From assembly GCF_900637665.1 (NCBI RefSeq), contig NZ_LR134386.1, forward strand, positions 1,666,501 through 1,730,500: a stretch of 64,000 nt of DNA, in the 5' to 3' direction. Shown here piece after piece: positions 1 to 8,820 of the stretch. Source of the DNA: Chryseobacterium nakagawai. GTDB taxonomy: Bacteria; Bacteroidota; Bacteroidia; Flavobacteriales; Weeksellaceae. Each line of letters starts with the position of its first letter. The first letter of the stretch is position 1. The position numbers were made by a program, and so were the translations under genes. The notes beneath the pieces are model-generated. The model ran no database searches and had not been told where the DNA came from. It saw nothing but the letters and a program-made list of their open reading frames with translations.

Positions 1-1332
1 ATCAATATCTGGTTCACTGATCTTGGAAAATTGTATCATTCCAAAATCTGTAGTTATATTTTGGATATGATCAAGATTGAATTTAGGTAAGGTATATTTG
101 AGTTTTGCATTGCTGTTTCTGAATTTCTGAAATAATAAAGCATGTAAAATAGACGAATTTTCCCAAGCGGTCGGAGCCATTTTTTGCAAAGATTTTATGC
201 GTAATTTTTCACGACTATTTTCATTTTTCAGTAAAGTATTAACAGCAAAAGTCAATTGTTTTGGGGCTTCAAAATCAATGATTATTCCTGTTTCCTCTTT
301 TAAAACTTCTAAAGCATGTGGAATAGGAGTAGAAACAATGGCACACCCGCAACTGATAGCATAGGAAAAAGTACCACTTACTGCCTGATTTCTGTCTTTT
401 GAAGTGAAAAGATAAATGTCGGTAAGTTGAAGATACTCTAATAATTCAGGTAAGGGTAAATATTCATTAATAAAACGGATATGGTTTTCCAGATGAAGTT
501 TGCAGGTAAGATCCTCTAAAAGATAACGATACTTTTCGCCTTCATTTCTCACGATAGCAGGATGCGTCTTGCCAAGAATTAGAAAAATGACATTAGGATT
601 CTGAGCAATAATTTTGGGCAAAGCTTTCAGGGTGGTTTCAATATTTTTGCCTGAACCCAACAACCCAAATGTAGACAACACCTTTTTATTTTTAAGTCCA
701 TACTTTTCTTTCAACGCATTTTTATCTGTAAAAGGTAACAAATGTGTTCCGTGCGGAATGACGGTGATTTTGTCAGAAGAAATATTATAATCTTTTGAAA
801 GCATCTCCGCGGAGATGTCTGTCATTACCACAATTGACTTGGAAAAATCTGCGAGGTCTTTCACTTTTGTTTTGAATTCTATATCTGGATTGGGAAGTAC
901 AGTATGAAAGGTGATAATGATTTCTTTCTTTAAGTTTTGTAGGAAAAGATATAATCCGTTTTGGGCTTCATTAAAAAAGCCAAACTCGTGCTGAAGCATT
1001 ACCAGTTGGATATTGTCATTTCTATTGATCTTTTCAGCCAATTCCAGAAAGGAAACGGCATCTGAGATATTTAATTTGTATTTAGGATGTTCTTCATATT
1101 CATAATTTTCCCCCTCTGTTTCCATGGGGCAAATAATTGTTTGAAATGATTCTCCGAATTTCGACTGAAGCGATTTTATAAGGTCTTGTGTATAAGTGGC
1201 AATTCCGCATACCTTTGGAGGAAAAGTACTGATAAAGATAATCTCGGGTTTATTATAGACAATGTGTTTTTCTTTTTTTAAAGATGGTCTTATGGCTTTG
1301 TCCTCCACGTCTGAATTAATATTTTTATTCAT
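1..1332 (-). CDS. Glycosyltransferase family 4 protein, C-terminus beyond the window
   Basis: The minus-strand frame is open from the ATG at 1332 to the left edge (444 codons, no stop). It reads as a GT4-type glycosyltransferase: an N-terminal STFPP..CGIATYTQDL motif, an IPHGTH segment, STFGLLGSGKNIETTLKALP, and a C-terminal AVSGTFSYAISCG donor-site region. It is a close paralogue of the complete 776-residue gene at 17361-19691, and the last visible residues align with the start of that protein's second, helical domain. About 330 residues should therefore lie outside the window. It follows the GH130 gene at 1375 with a short gap and is probably co-transcribed with it. Substrate unknown; likely a cytoplasmic enzyme making or remodelling a mannose-type glycan. 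Confidence 0.88.
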   Translation of the reverse strand, partial: MNKNINSDVEDKAIRPSLKKEKHIVYNKPEIIFISTFPPKVCGIATYTQDLIKSLQSKFGESFQTIICPMETEGENYEYEEHPKYKLNISDAVSFLELAEKINRNDNIQLVMLQHEFGFFNEAQNGLYLFLQNLKKEIIITFHTVLPNPDIEFKTKVKDLADFSKSIVVMTDISAEMLSKDYNISSDKITVIPHGTHLLPFTDKNALKEKYGLKNKKVLSTFGLLGSGKNIETTLKALPKIIAQNPNVIFLILGKTHPAIVRNEGEKYRYLLEDLTCKLHLENHIRFINEYLPLPELLEYLQLTDIYLFTSKDRNQAVSGTFSYAISCGCAIVSTPIPHALEVLKEETGIIIDFEAPKQLTFAVNTLLKNENSREKLRIKSLQKMAPTAWENSSILHALLFQKFRNSNAKLKYTLPKFNLDHIQNITTDFGMIQFSKISEPDID

Positions 1333-1374
1333 TTTATTTCATTTTTAGATTTGATAATTCTAATGAACCATCAA

Positions 1375-2403
1375 TTATATTGCATGCATCATCAATTCTT
1401 TCAATAGCTTTGAAATACTCAAAGAGGCAACGGCAATTCTTTCGTCTGCAGCTCCATAATAGATATAAAGTGTATCTTTTTCTACAATAGCCCCTGTAGG
1501 AAAGCAGACATTATTAACCTCACCTTTAATTTCCCATTCTTTCTCCGGCTCAAAAAGAGGATAAGGAAGTCTGCAAATTTCTTTTTCGGGGTTCTTAAGA
1601 TCCAGTAGGGCTACACAGGCATTATAAACATATCCGTCGACGGTATCATGAACTCCATGATAGATTAGCAGCCATCCGTATTCCGTTTCTATGGGTGGAC
1701 ACCCGCCACCAATATAGCTGGATTCGTGATCATATTTGGGACATAAAAAGATGTGATTCTTAAAGTGAGAAAAATAATCTTCCCAAAACTCAAAGTTTAA
1801 ATCTTGAATGTTTTCTACATTTACAATTTGAATATCAGGTCTTATTCTGTGGAGAAAATAAAATTTACTATTTATTTTTCTTGGGAAAAAAATCAGATTT
1901 TTGTCCCATAAAAAGATAGGAACACTATCTGTATGACTGATCTGAAATTCATTATATCTTTTATATTTTTCAGGGATTAAACCTTCAGATTCTAATAAAC
2001 ATTTAAACTTCTCATAGGGGATTCTAGGAACAATAATCCTATCTTTTTTCCAAGATTTCAAATCTTTAGAAGTGGCCAATGCTCCTAAAGCATTAATGCC
2101 GTCGTAACTTGTATATGTAAGATAAAACAAATCATCTATTTTTACGATTCTGGGATCTTCGATGCCATGTTTTTCATATTCAAATTCAGGAAGAATAATT
2201 GGAGAGTCTGATCGGCTTTCTAAAGTAAGAGGATTAGATAGTATACAATATCCGATGCTTGAAAAATTACCTTTGGCAACGGCGCGGTAAAACAAATGTA
2301 TTTTTCCGTTTTCCTGAATAACAGCTGGGTTTAGAACTCCTTCGCTCTCAAAGCTTAAGTCGGTTTTCCTGAGGATGATTCCTTCTTTTTTTATTTCTAT
2401 CAT
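1375..2403 (-). CDS. Glycoside hydrolase family 130 protein (mannoside phosphorylase/hydrolase type)
   Basis: 342 residues forming a five-bladed beta-propeller GH130 enzyme. Visible family marks are GVLNPAV near the N-terminus, the GIEDPRI segment whose Asp is the general acid in characterised GH130 enzymes, YIGGGCPPIETEYGWLLIYHGV, and NNVCFPTGA. The family phosphorolyses or hydrolyses beta-mannosides; which bond and donor apply here cannot be read from sequence. No signal peptide, so cytoplasmic. Its ATG directly abuts the stop of a 43-residue basic peptide gene (2404-2535), and the glycosyltransferase follows, giving a three-gene unit. It is a paralogue of 19684-20727, where the same GH130-GT pairing recurs. 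Confidence 0.9.
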   Translation of the reverse strand: MIEIKKEGIILRKTDLSFESEGVLNPAVIQENGKIHLFYRAVAKGNFSSIGYCILSNPLTLESRSDSPIILPEFEYEKHGIEDPRIVKIDDLFYLTYTSYDGINALGALATSKDLKSWKKDRIIVPRIPYEKFKCLLESEGLIPEKYKRYNEFQISHTDSVPIFLWDKNLIFFPRKINSKFYFLHRIRPDIQIVNVENIQDLNFEFWEDYFSHFKNHIFLCPKYDHESSYIGGGCPPIETEYGWLLIYHGVHDTVDGYVYNACVALLDLKNPEKEICRLPYPLFEPEKEWEIKGEVNNVCFPTGAIVEKDTLYIYYGAADERIAVASLSISKLLKELMMHAI

Positions 2404-2535
2404 TTAGGTAGCAGCATTGCGACTTTCATTTTCTTTGTTTCTTTTTTTATCTTGTTTGTCTTGTCGTTTCTCTTTTGCTGATTTTGAAGGAGGCGTTTTA
2501 TCCGATTTTTTCTTTGTTTCCTTTCCTTTTAACAT
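2404..2535 (-). CDS. Small lysine-rich basic protein (43 aa)
   Basis: An ATG at 2535 opens a 43-codon frame ending in a TAA at 2404-2406 that directly abuts the ATG of the GH130 gene, as in a translationally coupled operon. The peptide begins MLKGKETKKKSDKTPPSK, is about one third Lys/Arg, has no hydrophobic segment and should be disordered. I do not recognise a family; such peptides may bind nucleic acid or polyanions, but this is only inference from charge. The abutting stop/start and clean in-frame opening support it as real. Confidence 0.55.
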   Translation of the reverse strand: MLKGKETKKKSDKTPPSKSAKEKRQDKQDKKRNKENESRNAAT

Positions 2536-2695
2536 ATATTTTTATTTTATGTAAAGATCATTGATTAGAAAGGGAAAACTTTGCAATAGTCTGTTCATTT
2601 ATTACATAAATCATAGATATTCAATTTTAAAAGATTAACTTTGAATAGAGTAGCTGTTGGCATATTGATTAACAGACTGAAATACAGGAAATCTT

Positions 2696-3256
2696 ATGAA
2701 ACTGTATATAAAATATATGGTGAGCCTGCGTTGTAAAATGGTTGTTCATCAGGAGCTGGAAAAACTAGGTATTAAAAATGCTGTGGTAGATCTTGGTTTG
2801 GTAGAAATATTGGATGATATTAGTGTTAAACAAAGGCTTATGCTGAAAGAAAATCTTTTGAAAACAGGGCTTGAACTATTGGATGACAAAAAAAGTATTT
2901 TGATTGAAAAAATAAAGAATACTGTCACAGAAATGATTCATCATTCAGAATCTCTTCCAAAAGAAAATTTCTCAGACTATATCAGTAAAAAACTTGGCTA
3001 TGATTACACCTATCTAGCCAATACATTTTCTGAGGTAAAGGGAATAACTCTTCAGCATTTTATCATAATCAATAAAATTGAAAAGGTAAAAGAGCTGCTT
3101 TTGTATGATGAGCTTAATCTTACTGAAATTTCCTATAAACTCAATTACAGTAGTGCTGCTCATCTTTCCAATCAATTCAAAAAAATAACAGGGCTTTCTC
3201 CATCATTTTATAAGCAACTCAAACATAAACGTCTTAAAAATCTGGAAGATATTTAA
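2696..3256 (+). CDS. HMA-like domain + AraC-type HTH regulator
   Basis: 186 residues. Residues 1-65 look like a ferredoxin-like HMA fold (beta-alpha-beta) in which the metal-binding CxxC is reduced to a single Cys (SLRCKMVVHQELEKLGI). Residues ~85-180 are an AraC/XylS DNA-binding domain with the usual tandem HTH and the C-terminal signature (LNLTEISYKLNYSSAAHLSNQFKKITGLSPSFYK). It is probably a transcription regulator; the sensor may bind something other than a metal because the second Cys is missing. It is divergent from the 43-aa/GH130/GT unit and precedes the CsbD gene. A TAACTTTG -7 element lies at 2636-2643. Confidence 0.75.
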   Translation: MKLYIKYMVSLRCKMVVHQELEKLGIKNAVVDLGLVEILDDISVKQRLMLKENLLKTGLELLDDKKSILIEKIKNTVTEMIHHSESLPKENFSDYISKKLGYDYTYLANTFSEVKGITLQHFIIINKIEKVKELLLYDELNLTEISYKLNYSSAAHLSNQFKKITGLSPSFYKQLKHKRLKNLEDI

Positions 3257-3362
3257 CCGGAAAGATGTGATATATGTAAAATTATTTGTAAAAAGTATAG
3301 GGCAGATCTTATAATAAATATTCAACTTTGGAGAGTAATACTTCTGTTACATATAATCTTGA

Positions 3363-3584
3363 ATGATGAATACCAATCCTATTAAAAGCACGAAAGCTTT
3401 TAAAATAAAAGGAGATTGGAAGCAACAATCTCATCAGTTGAAAGAACAGTTCTCTCTGCTTAAAGATTCGGACTTGATGTTTGAGACAGGAAAAGAGAAT
3501 AAATTACTGGAAAGGATAGGAAATAAATTAAGCAAAAACCGTGAAGAAGTTATTAAAATTCTTAATGACACTCAGCTTTTATAA
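3363..3584 (+). CDS. CsbD-like general stress protein
   Basis: 73 residues matching the CsbD-family pattern: FKIKGDWKQQSHQLKEQFS followed by LKDSDLMFETGKENKLLERIG and a terminal helix. CsbD-type proteins are small, helical, abundant stress proteins without a known catalytic role. The first of two adjacent Met codons is used here; the second (3366) is equally possible. A CAACTTTG element at 3323-3330 is a plausible -7 box. It sits in a run of short stress-type genes and fits the theme of this island. Confidence 0.7.
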   Translation: MMNTNPIKSTKAFKIKGDWKQQSHQLKEQFSLLKDSDLMFETGKENKLLERIGNKLSKNREEVIKILNDTQLL

Positions 3585-3708
3585 TGAGCGTACTAAAACC
3601 CGAGAAACAATATTTATTTTTTAAGGGATTTTAATCGAAAAAGGGCAGGTGCTTTTAAGCTTCTGTTCTTTTTATTTGAATATATTATTACTTCCAAAAT
3701 AAAAAGAT

Positions 3709-3930
3709 ATGAGATCAGCTGAAACTTTCCAGAATCTTACAAGAAAAATTTTTAAGGTGACAACTAAAATACAGTCTTCATATCCCGAATTATATTTCCT
3801 GCTAAATGAAACTCCATTATTTATGTCATCTAATGAGGCGAATATTACAATACAAGATCTCAAGCAATATCTTACTACGATAAGAATGCAACTTATTACG
3901 TTTGAGAAAGATAAAAAAATGAAATTATGA
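3709..3930 (+). CDS. Small hypothetical protein (73 aa)
   Basis: Unrecognised 73-residue, mainly helical protein beginning MRSAETFQNLTRKIF and ending in a lysine-rich tail. The stop overlaps the start of the next gene (ATGA-type overlap at 3927-3930), which supports translation of both as a coupled pair. No signal peptide, membrane segment or motif is visible. An overlapping minus-strand frame (3672-3863) has no such support and is considered a shadow. Confidence 0.55.
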   Translation: MRSAETFQNLTRKIFKVTTKIQSSYPELYFLLNETPLFMSSNEANITIQDLKQYLTTIRMQLITFEKDKKMKL

Positions 3931-4184
3931 AAACTATAACTTTATATAGATTTAAGGATTCGGTAACCCAGAAAATTCCCTTTTTGGAGGGAAAATCTAT
4001 GCTCAATTCTTCTGAAATTGATATTTTAGATACGGAAAAAGTTATTGAATATATGATTGAAGTATCTGATGATTTTGATTTTGAAAACTATGACACTACT
4101 GAACTCATAGCATTATGCAATACTTCGAACAAATTTGTTGAACATCATTTTGTTACACGCTTGAATGATTATGATGTTATATAG
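3927..4184 (+). CDS. Small acidic hypothetical protein (85 aa)
   Basis: 85 residues, acidic (DDFDFENYD, RLNDYDVI), starting MKTITLYRFKDSVTQ and overlapping the preceding gene by four bases. No family recognised; the composition suggests a soluble cytoplasmic protein. The start is well fixed by the coupling overlap. It may work with the upstream 73-residue protein, but nothing in the sequence says how. Confidence 0.55.
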   Translation: MKTITLYRFKDSVTQKIPFLEGKSMLNSSEIDILDTEKVIEYMIEVSDDFDFENYDTTELIALCNTSNKFVEHHFVTRLNDYDVI

Positions 4185-4200
4185 CCTTTACAGATTATGC

Positions 4201-4365
4201 CTAGTCGAGCCAGTTAGTCTTACAAGAGATGCAATTTTTACCGCTGTGATGATCATCCTTACGGGAATTGTTTAGATTTGTATTGTCGTGGAGTGAATTC
4301 GTTTTAAGAAACTGTTCTTTACTCTTGAGGGGAGGACCATAATAACCCTTATCGTTATTGCTGCC
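4201..4365 (-). pseudogene. Start-less coding remnant with a C-terminal CxxC
   Basis: The 4185-4438 gap holds a 54-codon open stretch on the minus strand ending in a TAG at 4201-4203. It is bounded upstream by an in-frame TAA at 4366-4368 and contains no ATG, GTG or TTG. Its translation has protein-like composition (KGYYGPPLKSKEQFLKTN ... SGKNCISCKTNWLD) with a Cys-x-x-Cys pair near the end. A run of eight T/A bases just upstream is a plausible frameshift point. I read it as the 3' relic of a decayed gene; the family is not recognised. Confidence 0.35.
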
Positions 4366-4438
4366 TTAAAAAAAACAATTATTGGAAATTTGTTTTTAAT
4401 AATTGTGCAAAAAATAACGTAATACATATAAACTGTGT

Positions 4439-5130
4439 TTAACTTTTTCTTTTTATTTCCTTCATCAGATCCTCCAGATAATCAGTTTGTATATCTTGTA
4501 TTTCCAACAGTTTTTTGTTTTGATTGACCAATAGATGGTCTATTTTTTCACTTAGCAATTTAATTTCTAATTCAGCTTTTAAATTGATTTTGTAGTCATG
4601 TTCTCCTCTTAGTCTGTCCTTTTGTTCCTGTCTGTTTTGGCTCATCATAATAATGGGAGCCTGAATGGCTGCTAAACAGGAAAGAATGAGATTGAGTAAA
4701 ATAAACGGAAACGGATCAAATGAATTGGTTAATAACCAAACATTAATCATCATCCATAGTAATATAAATGAAAAAAATACAATAATAAATGCCCAGCTGC
4801 CTCCAAATAATGCCACTTTATCTGCAATTTTTCTCCAATAGTTAATTCTGATTCAATTTCGGCTTGTATATTTTCTGACAGAATGGAGTTATTTTTAATG
4901 GCATCCATCACATCCAAGTCTATGATGGCTAGTTCACCTTTTTCCTGTGATATTAAAGAAGTCAGATATAGTCGTCTGTATTTATTAAGTTCAATTAAAG
5001 AAATATAATGATCTTTTGAAAAGCCGGGGAAATCCATTCTTAATAAATTAAAAATACCATCTCTAATGTCCTGCCCTTGTATTTCTTCACCTTTCCCGAT
5101 CTTCTTTTTGCTGATATAGCTTGTTTCCAT
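4439..5130 (-). pseudogene. DUF1003 membrane protein gene, frameshifted
   Basis: Two overlapping minus-strand frames together make one DUF1003 protein. The upstream frame (from 5130) gives the soluble N-terminal part up to ELTIGEK. The downstream frame continues with VALFGGSWAFIIVFFSFIL, the FDPFPFILLNLILSCLAAIQAP membrane segment, and MMSQNRQEQKDRLRGEHDYK, which is the DUF1003 signature. They join if the run of five A (plus strand T at 4828-4832) had six, restoring GEK-IADKVALFGG. So the gene carries a -1 homopolymer indel: a true pseudogene, a slippage site or a sequencing error. Intact proteins have two membrane helices and no known activity. Confidence 0.8.
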
Positions 5131-5303
5131 TGTTGATCTTTCAAAATTTAAAATTAGTTTTATTTAAAGTATATTTCAGGATGTTCTCTTTGTTTACCAT
5201 TTGTTTTTTCTGTCAGTACTTTGCTCTCTGTTAAAAGTAGTTTTCATGGCAATTTTTCAATGTTCCGGTATACCGATTGAATTGAAGCTTACATTTCAGA
5301 TAG

Positions 5304-5975
5304 TCAACTATTTTTTGAATATTCATAATCTACAAATAGCCAGTTTTCTACATGCTGTATTCCCGGAGTTTTCCATGCAATACGGTCGGCTTCTTCTTTT
5401 TGATGCCATGAATTTACTGTTCCTGTTAACGTCACTGTAGTACCGGATACCTTTACATGAATATCGCTATTGTAAACCAACCAATTCATTTTCATGGCAT
5501 TTTCAATGTCTTTTTGTTTGATAACATCTATTATTTCTGATTGGATTTTAATATTATTGATGATCGCTTTTATACCTGGAAGATAATGGATTGCATTTTT
5601 AATAATTTCTCTCTGATAGTCCCACTGCACTTCACCCTCTAAAGTTACCTGCCCATTTTCGACAATTACTTTGATCATATTCTCCGGAATAAATACATTG
5701 GATTTAAAGGCTTCTAAAATTTCATGGGCAATTTCATTATCGGTTTTTGATAAGGAGTCTGGAGATTTCACGATGATATTTTCTATTAAGATTTTTACTC
5801 CAACAACTTTTTTTGCAGCATTTTCCGCTTCTATTTTTTTTGCATAATGATCAACTTCTCCTGTAAGGGAAACCACACCGTCTTTTGCTGTAACTCCTAT
5901 TTCTGCTGAGTGTAATAATGGTTCCCATTGAATGGCATCCTGAACATTCTTTTGTAATTCGGCATTTGTTTTCAT
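5304..5975 (-). CDS. Triple BON-domain protein (first of three paralogues)
   Basis: 223 residues containing three BON domains (about residues 4-68, 80-145 and 150-215), each with the pattern hydrophobic-strand / xxGxVTLxGxV / helix / GVxxVxNxI. BON domains bind phospholipid or other surfaces, and BON proteins are often osmotic or stress induced. No signal peptide is visible, so the protein is probably cytoplasmic. It is about the same length as paralogues at 13697-14359 and 16581-17246. Its promoter carries tandem FNR-like boxes (5995-6059). Confidence 0.88.
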   Translation of the reverse strand: MKTNAELQKNVQDAIQWEPLLHSAEIGVTAKDGVVSLTGEVDHYAKKIEAENAAKKVVGVKILIENIIVKSPDSLSKTDNEIAHEILEAFKSNVFIPENMIKVIVENGQVTLEGEVQWDYQREIIKNAIHYLPGIKAIINNIKIQSEIIDVIKQKDIENAMKMNWLVYNSDIHVKVSGTTVTLTGTVNSWHQKEEADRIAWKTPGIQHVENWLFVDYEYSKNS

Positions 5976-5994
5976 TACATCTTAATTTATCATT

Positions 5995-6059
5995 CAAAAT
6001 TCCAGAAACTTTCCAGCATATACCATGATCAGTATCACGCTGAAACCTGATACTGGTCA
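5995..6059 (-). promoter_or_regulatory. Tandem FNR-like boxes and -7 element driving the BON gene
   Basis: Reading toward the BON gene at 5975, there are boxes at 6048-6059 (TGATACTGGTCA, plus strand) and 6026-6037 (TGATCAGTATCA), separated by 10 bp (22 bp centre to centre). A GAATTTTG element follows on the minus strand at 6002-5995, close to the Bacteroidetes TAnnTTTG -7 sequence. The total length and phase are identical to five other promoters in the window. The divergent ATPase gene at 6122 has no -7 element in phase with these boxes, so its control by them is uncertain. Confidence 0.75.
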
Positions 6060-6121
6060 GGCATGGAAATTCAATTTGTATATAAATAATTGCTTATTTT
6101 TAGATAACCTATTTATTTGAT

Positions 6122-8623
6122 ATGTCTTACAACTTACCTGAAGGTCTTAGAGGTCTTACAAACGATGAAGTGGAAGCTTCCAGACTGAAATATGGATATA
6201 ATCGCTTGGAGGATATCCGTAAGAATACATGGTTTGATTTGCTGATTGACATTTTAAAAGAACCCATGCTGATTTTGCTGATCATTATTTCAATTATTTA
6301 TGTGATTGTAGGAGACTATGGTGAAGCAGCTTTCATGTTTGTGGCAATTGTGGCGGTGACTGCAATATCCTTTTATCAGGATAACCGTAGTAAAAAAGCT
6401 TTGGAAGAACTTGAAAAACTCAACGAACCTTTAAGTACAGTTATCAGAAATTCAGAGGCAGTAGAAATTCCGACACACGAAATTGTCGTAGGTGATTTAT
6501 GCATTACCGAGGAAGGACGGATTATTAATGCTGATGGAGTAATTGTACACAGCAATGATTTTTCCGTTAATGAATCCTCGCTTACCGGTGAAAGTTTTTC
6601 AGTTTTTAAAGATAACAAATCAGAGGATAATCTTGTTTATAGCGGAACTGTGACGGTTTCTGGGTTGGCTGTTTTTAAGATACAAAAAATAGGCAAAGAA
6701 ACACGTGTCGGTAAAATTGGAGAATCAATACTGAATATAAAAGAAGAAATTTCGCCATTGCAGATCCAGATTCGGAAGTTTGTAAAATGGATGGCAGTTA
6801 TCGGTATTGTTATTTTTTTGATGGTCTGCATCTTCAGTTATATCAAAACCGGAGACCTGGTAACAAGCCTGCTTAGTGGATTAACACTGGCAATGTCAGT
6901 ATTGCCTGAAGAAATTCCTGTGGCATTTACAACGTTTATGGCTTTGGGTGCGTGGAAACTGATGCGTCAGGGAATTATTATTAAGCGGAGCAGTATTGTA
7001 GAAACCCTGGGAAGTACCACGGTTATCTGTACTGATAAAACAGGTACCATTACTGATAATTCGATGAAGCTTCAACATTTGTATGATTACCTTTCCGACA
7101 GGATTTATGAAGAAAAGGAATTTAAAAATGATGATTTAAGTGAACTGATTAATTATGCAATGTGGAGCAGTGAGCCAGTCCCTTTTGACCCTATGGAAAT
7201 CACTCTGCACAAAACATTTGAGGAGACTCAAAAGAATGATGTCAGAAAAGAGTATCAAATGTTTCACGAATATCCGCTTGAAGGGAAACCCCCAATGATG
7301 ACTCATCTTTTTGAAAATACCAATAAAGACAGAATCATTGCAGCGAAAGGAGCTCCGGAAGCCATTCTGACTGTTTCCAGACTTTCAGAGACCGAAAAAA
7401 ATAAGATAAGAGATATTGCAAAAACATTTGGACAGCAAGGTTATCGTGTATTGGGAGTTGCGAAGTCCCATTTTGAAGGAAACAGTTTTCCAAAAAAACA
7501 GCAGGATTTTAATTTTGAATTTTTAGGGCTGACTGTTTTTTATGATCCTCCTAAAAAAGGAATAAAAGAGGTATTTCAAAGTATTTATGATGCCGGGATT
7601 AAGGTAAAAGTCATTACCGGTGATAATGCAGATACAACGAATGCGATCGCGCTTCAGGCAGGAATTAAAAATGAGGCTCCTGCAATCAATGGCAGTGATA
7701 TTATAGGTCGTTCTGAAAAAGAGCTGATGCAGATCTCGGAGAATACGGTTTTGTTTACCAGAATGTTTCCTGATGCCAAGCTTGCGGTAGTAAATGCCTT
7801 GAAAGAGAAGGGGGAAGTAGTAGCGATGCTTGGAGATGGTGTAAACGACGGTCCCGCGCTAAAAGCTGCCCATATTGGTGTGGCAATGGGAAATAAAGGA
7901 ACCGAAATTGCCAAATCAGCTGCCGCACTGGTCATTACGAATGATGATTTAGAAAAATTGATTGTTGGAATTGCCGCAGGAAGAAGAATTTATACCAATA
8001 TTAAAAAGGCGATTCAGTATATTATTTCCATTCATATTCCTATTATTCTGACGGTTTCTTTACCTCTGTTTTTGGGCTGGATATTCCCGCACATATTTAC
8101 TCCGGTTCACGTTATTTTCCTTGAATTAGTAATGGGGCCGACTTGCTCTATTGTTTATGAAAATGAACCTATGGAAAAAAATACAATGAAACAGCCTCCA
8201 AGAGCTATGGGAGATACTTTTTTAAGTTTAAATGAACTGGGAATCAGTATTGTTCAGGGCGTGGTAATCACTCTCGGAGTTTTGCTTGCCTATCAGTTTG
8301 CTGTTCAAAATTGTGGTAGCGAAGAAAAGACAAGGGCAATGGTATTCAGTACCTTAATCTTTGCCAATATATTACTGAGCTTTGTCAACCGGTCATTCTT
8401 TTATAGTGTGTTGGAAAGTTTCAGAAACCGTAATCCTTTACTCATCGGTATTTCCGCTTTGGTACTGATAATGCTTTTAGTTATATTATATGTAAAGCCA
8501 ATTTCTCTATTTTTTAAAGTAACAGCGCTCAATACAAACGAATTCGGGATGACTGTTTTCATTTCAGCCGTTTCTGTTTTATGGTTTGAGATCTATAAAT
8601 ATGTGAGAAGAAAGAAAAAATGA
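6122..8623 (+). CDS. Cation-translocating P-type ATPase (paralogue 1)
   Basis: 833 residues with the full P-type core: LTGES actuator loop, phosphorylation site CTDKTGT (Asp305), MLGDGVNDGPALKAAHIGVAMG hinge, an N-terminal cation-ATPase domain and about eight to ten membrane helices. The M4 motif is LPEEIP rather than the PEGLP of Ca pumps or CPC of heavy-metal pumps, and the M6 region reads LELVMGPTCSIVYENEP. The ion is therefore not predictable; it belongs to the P2/P3-like group common in Bacteroidetes. It is closely similar along its whole length to the ATPase at 57937-60444 beside the metal pump. Confidence 0.88.
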   Translation: MSYNLPEGLRGLTNDEVEASRLKYGYNRLEDIRKNTWFDLLIDILKEPMLILLIIISIIYVIVGDYGEAAFMFVAIVAVTAISFYQDNRSKKALEELEKLNEPLSTVIRNSEAVEIPTHEIVVGDLCITEEGRIINADGVIVHSNDFSVNESSLTGESFSVFKDNKSEDNLVYSGTVTVSGLAVFKIQKIGKETRVGKIGESILNIKEEISPLQIQIRKFVKWMAVIGIVIFLMVCIFSYIKTGDLVTSLLSGLTLAMSVLPEEIPVAFTTFMALGAWKLMRQGIIIKRSSIVETLGSTTVICTDKTGTITDNSMKLQHLYDYLSDRIYEEKEFKNDDLSELINYAMWSSEPVPFDPMEITLHKTFEETQKNDVRKEYQMFHEYPLEGKPPMMTHLFENTNKDRIIAAKGAPEAILTVSRLSETEKNKIRDIAKTFGQQGYRVLGVAKSHFEGNSFPKKQQDFNFEFLGLTVFYDPPKKGIKEVFQSIYDAGIKVKVITGDNADTTNAIALQAGIKNEAPAINGSDIIGRSEKELMQISENTVLFTRMFPDAKLAVVNALKEKGEVVAMLGDGVNDGPALKAAHIGVAMGNKGTEIAKSAAALVITNDDLEKLIVGIAAGRRIYTNIKKAIQYIISIHIPIILTVSLPLFLGWIFPHIFTPVHVIFLELVMGPTCSIVYENEPMEKNTMKQPPRAMGDTFLSLNELGISIVQGVVITLGVLLAYQFAVQNCGSEEKTRAMVFSTLIFANILLSFVNRSFFYSVLESFRNRNPLLIGISALVLIMLLVILYVKPISLFFKVTALNTNEFGMTVFISAVSVLWFEIYKYVRRKKK

Positions 8624-8690
8624 AACCTTGATAAGCAAGTACGGTAATAATTACCTTAAAAAAGGACTGGCTTTAAACCTGTGTTTTCAT

Positions 8691-8755
8691 TTGGCAATAT
8701 CATTTTTTTTAGTGATTGATATCATTTCTTGGAATGAATAATTTAATGAATTTTA
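8691..8755 (+). promoter_or_regulatory. FNR-like box and -7 element upstream of ppa
   Basis: The proximal box TGATTGATATCA lies at 8713-8724. Exactly in the phase seen at the other stress promoters follows GAATTTTA at 8748-8755, one base from the (x)AnnTTTG form. The distal box position (8691-8702, TTGGCAATATCA) keeps only the ATCA half. The predicted transcript starts near 8762, giving a leader of about 120 nt that includes the hairpin at 8821-8852. Confidence 0.6.
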
Positions 8756-8820
8756 CACAAGCAAATTAATAACCGTGAAGATTAGCGCAGAATGCAGTTT
8801 GTTTGACAGAATCTCACAAG

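Noticed and set aside
2602..2643. Box TTACATAAATCA with TAACTTTG before the HMA-AraC gene
   Set aside because: The spacing is one base off the otherwise invariant phase and the first half-site is imperfect; not enough to add it to the regulon.
5201..5440. Plus-strand open frame across the BON gene end
   Set aside because: It overlaps the BON coding region on the other strand and shows no motif; considered a shadow.
8647..8672. GGTAATAATTACC palindrome after the first ATPase as a terminator
   Set aside because: Stem of five pairs without a T tract in the plus direction; too weak to call.
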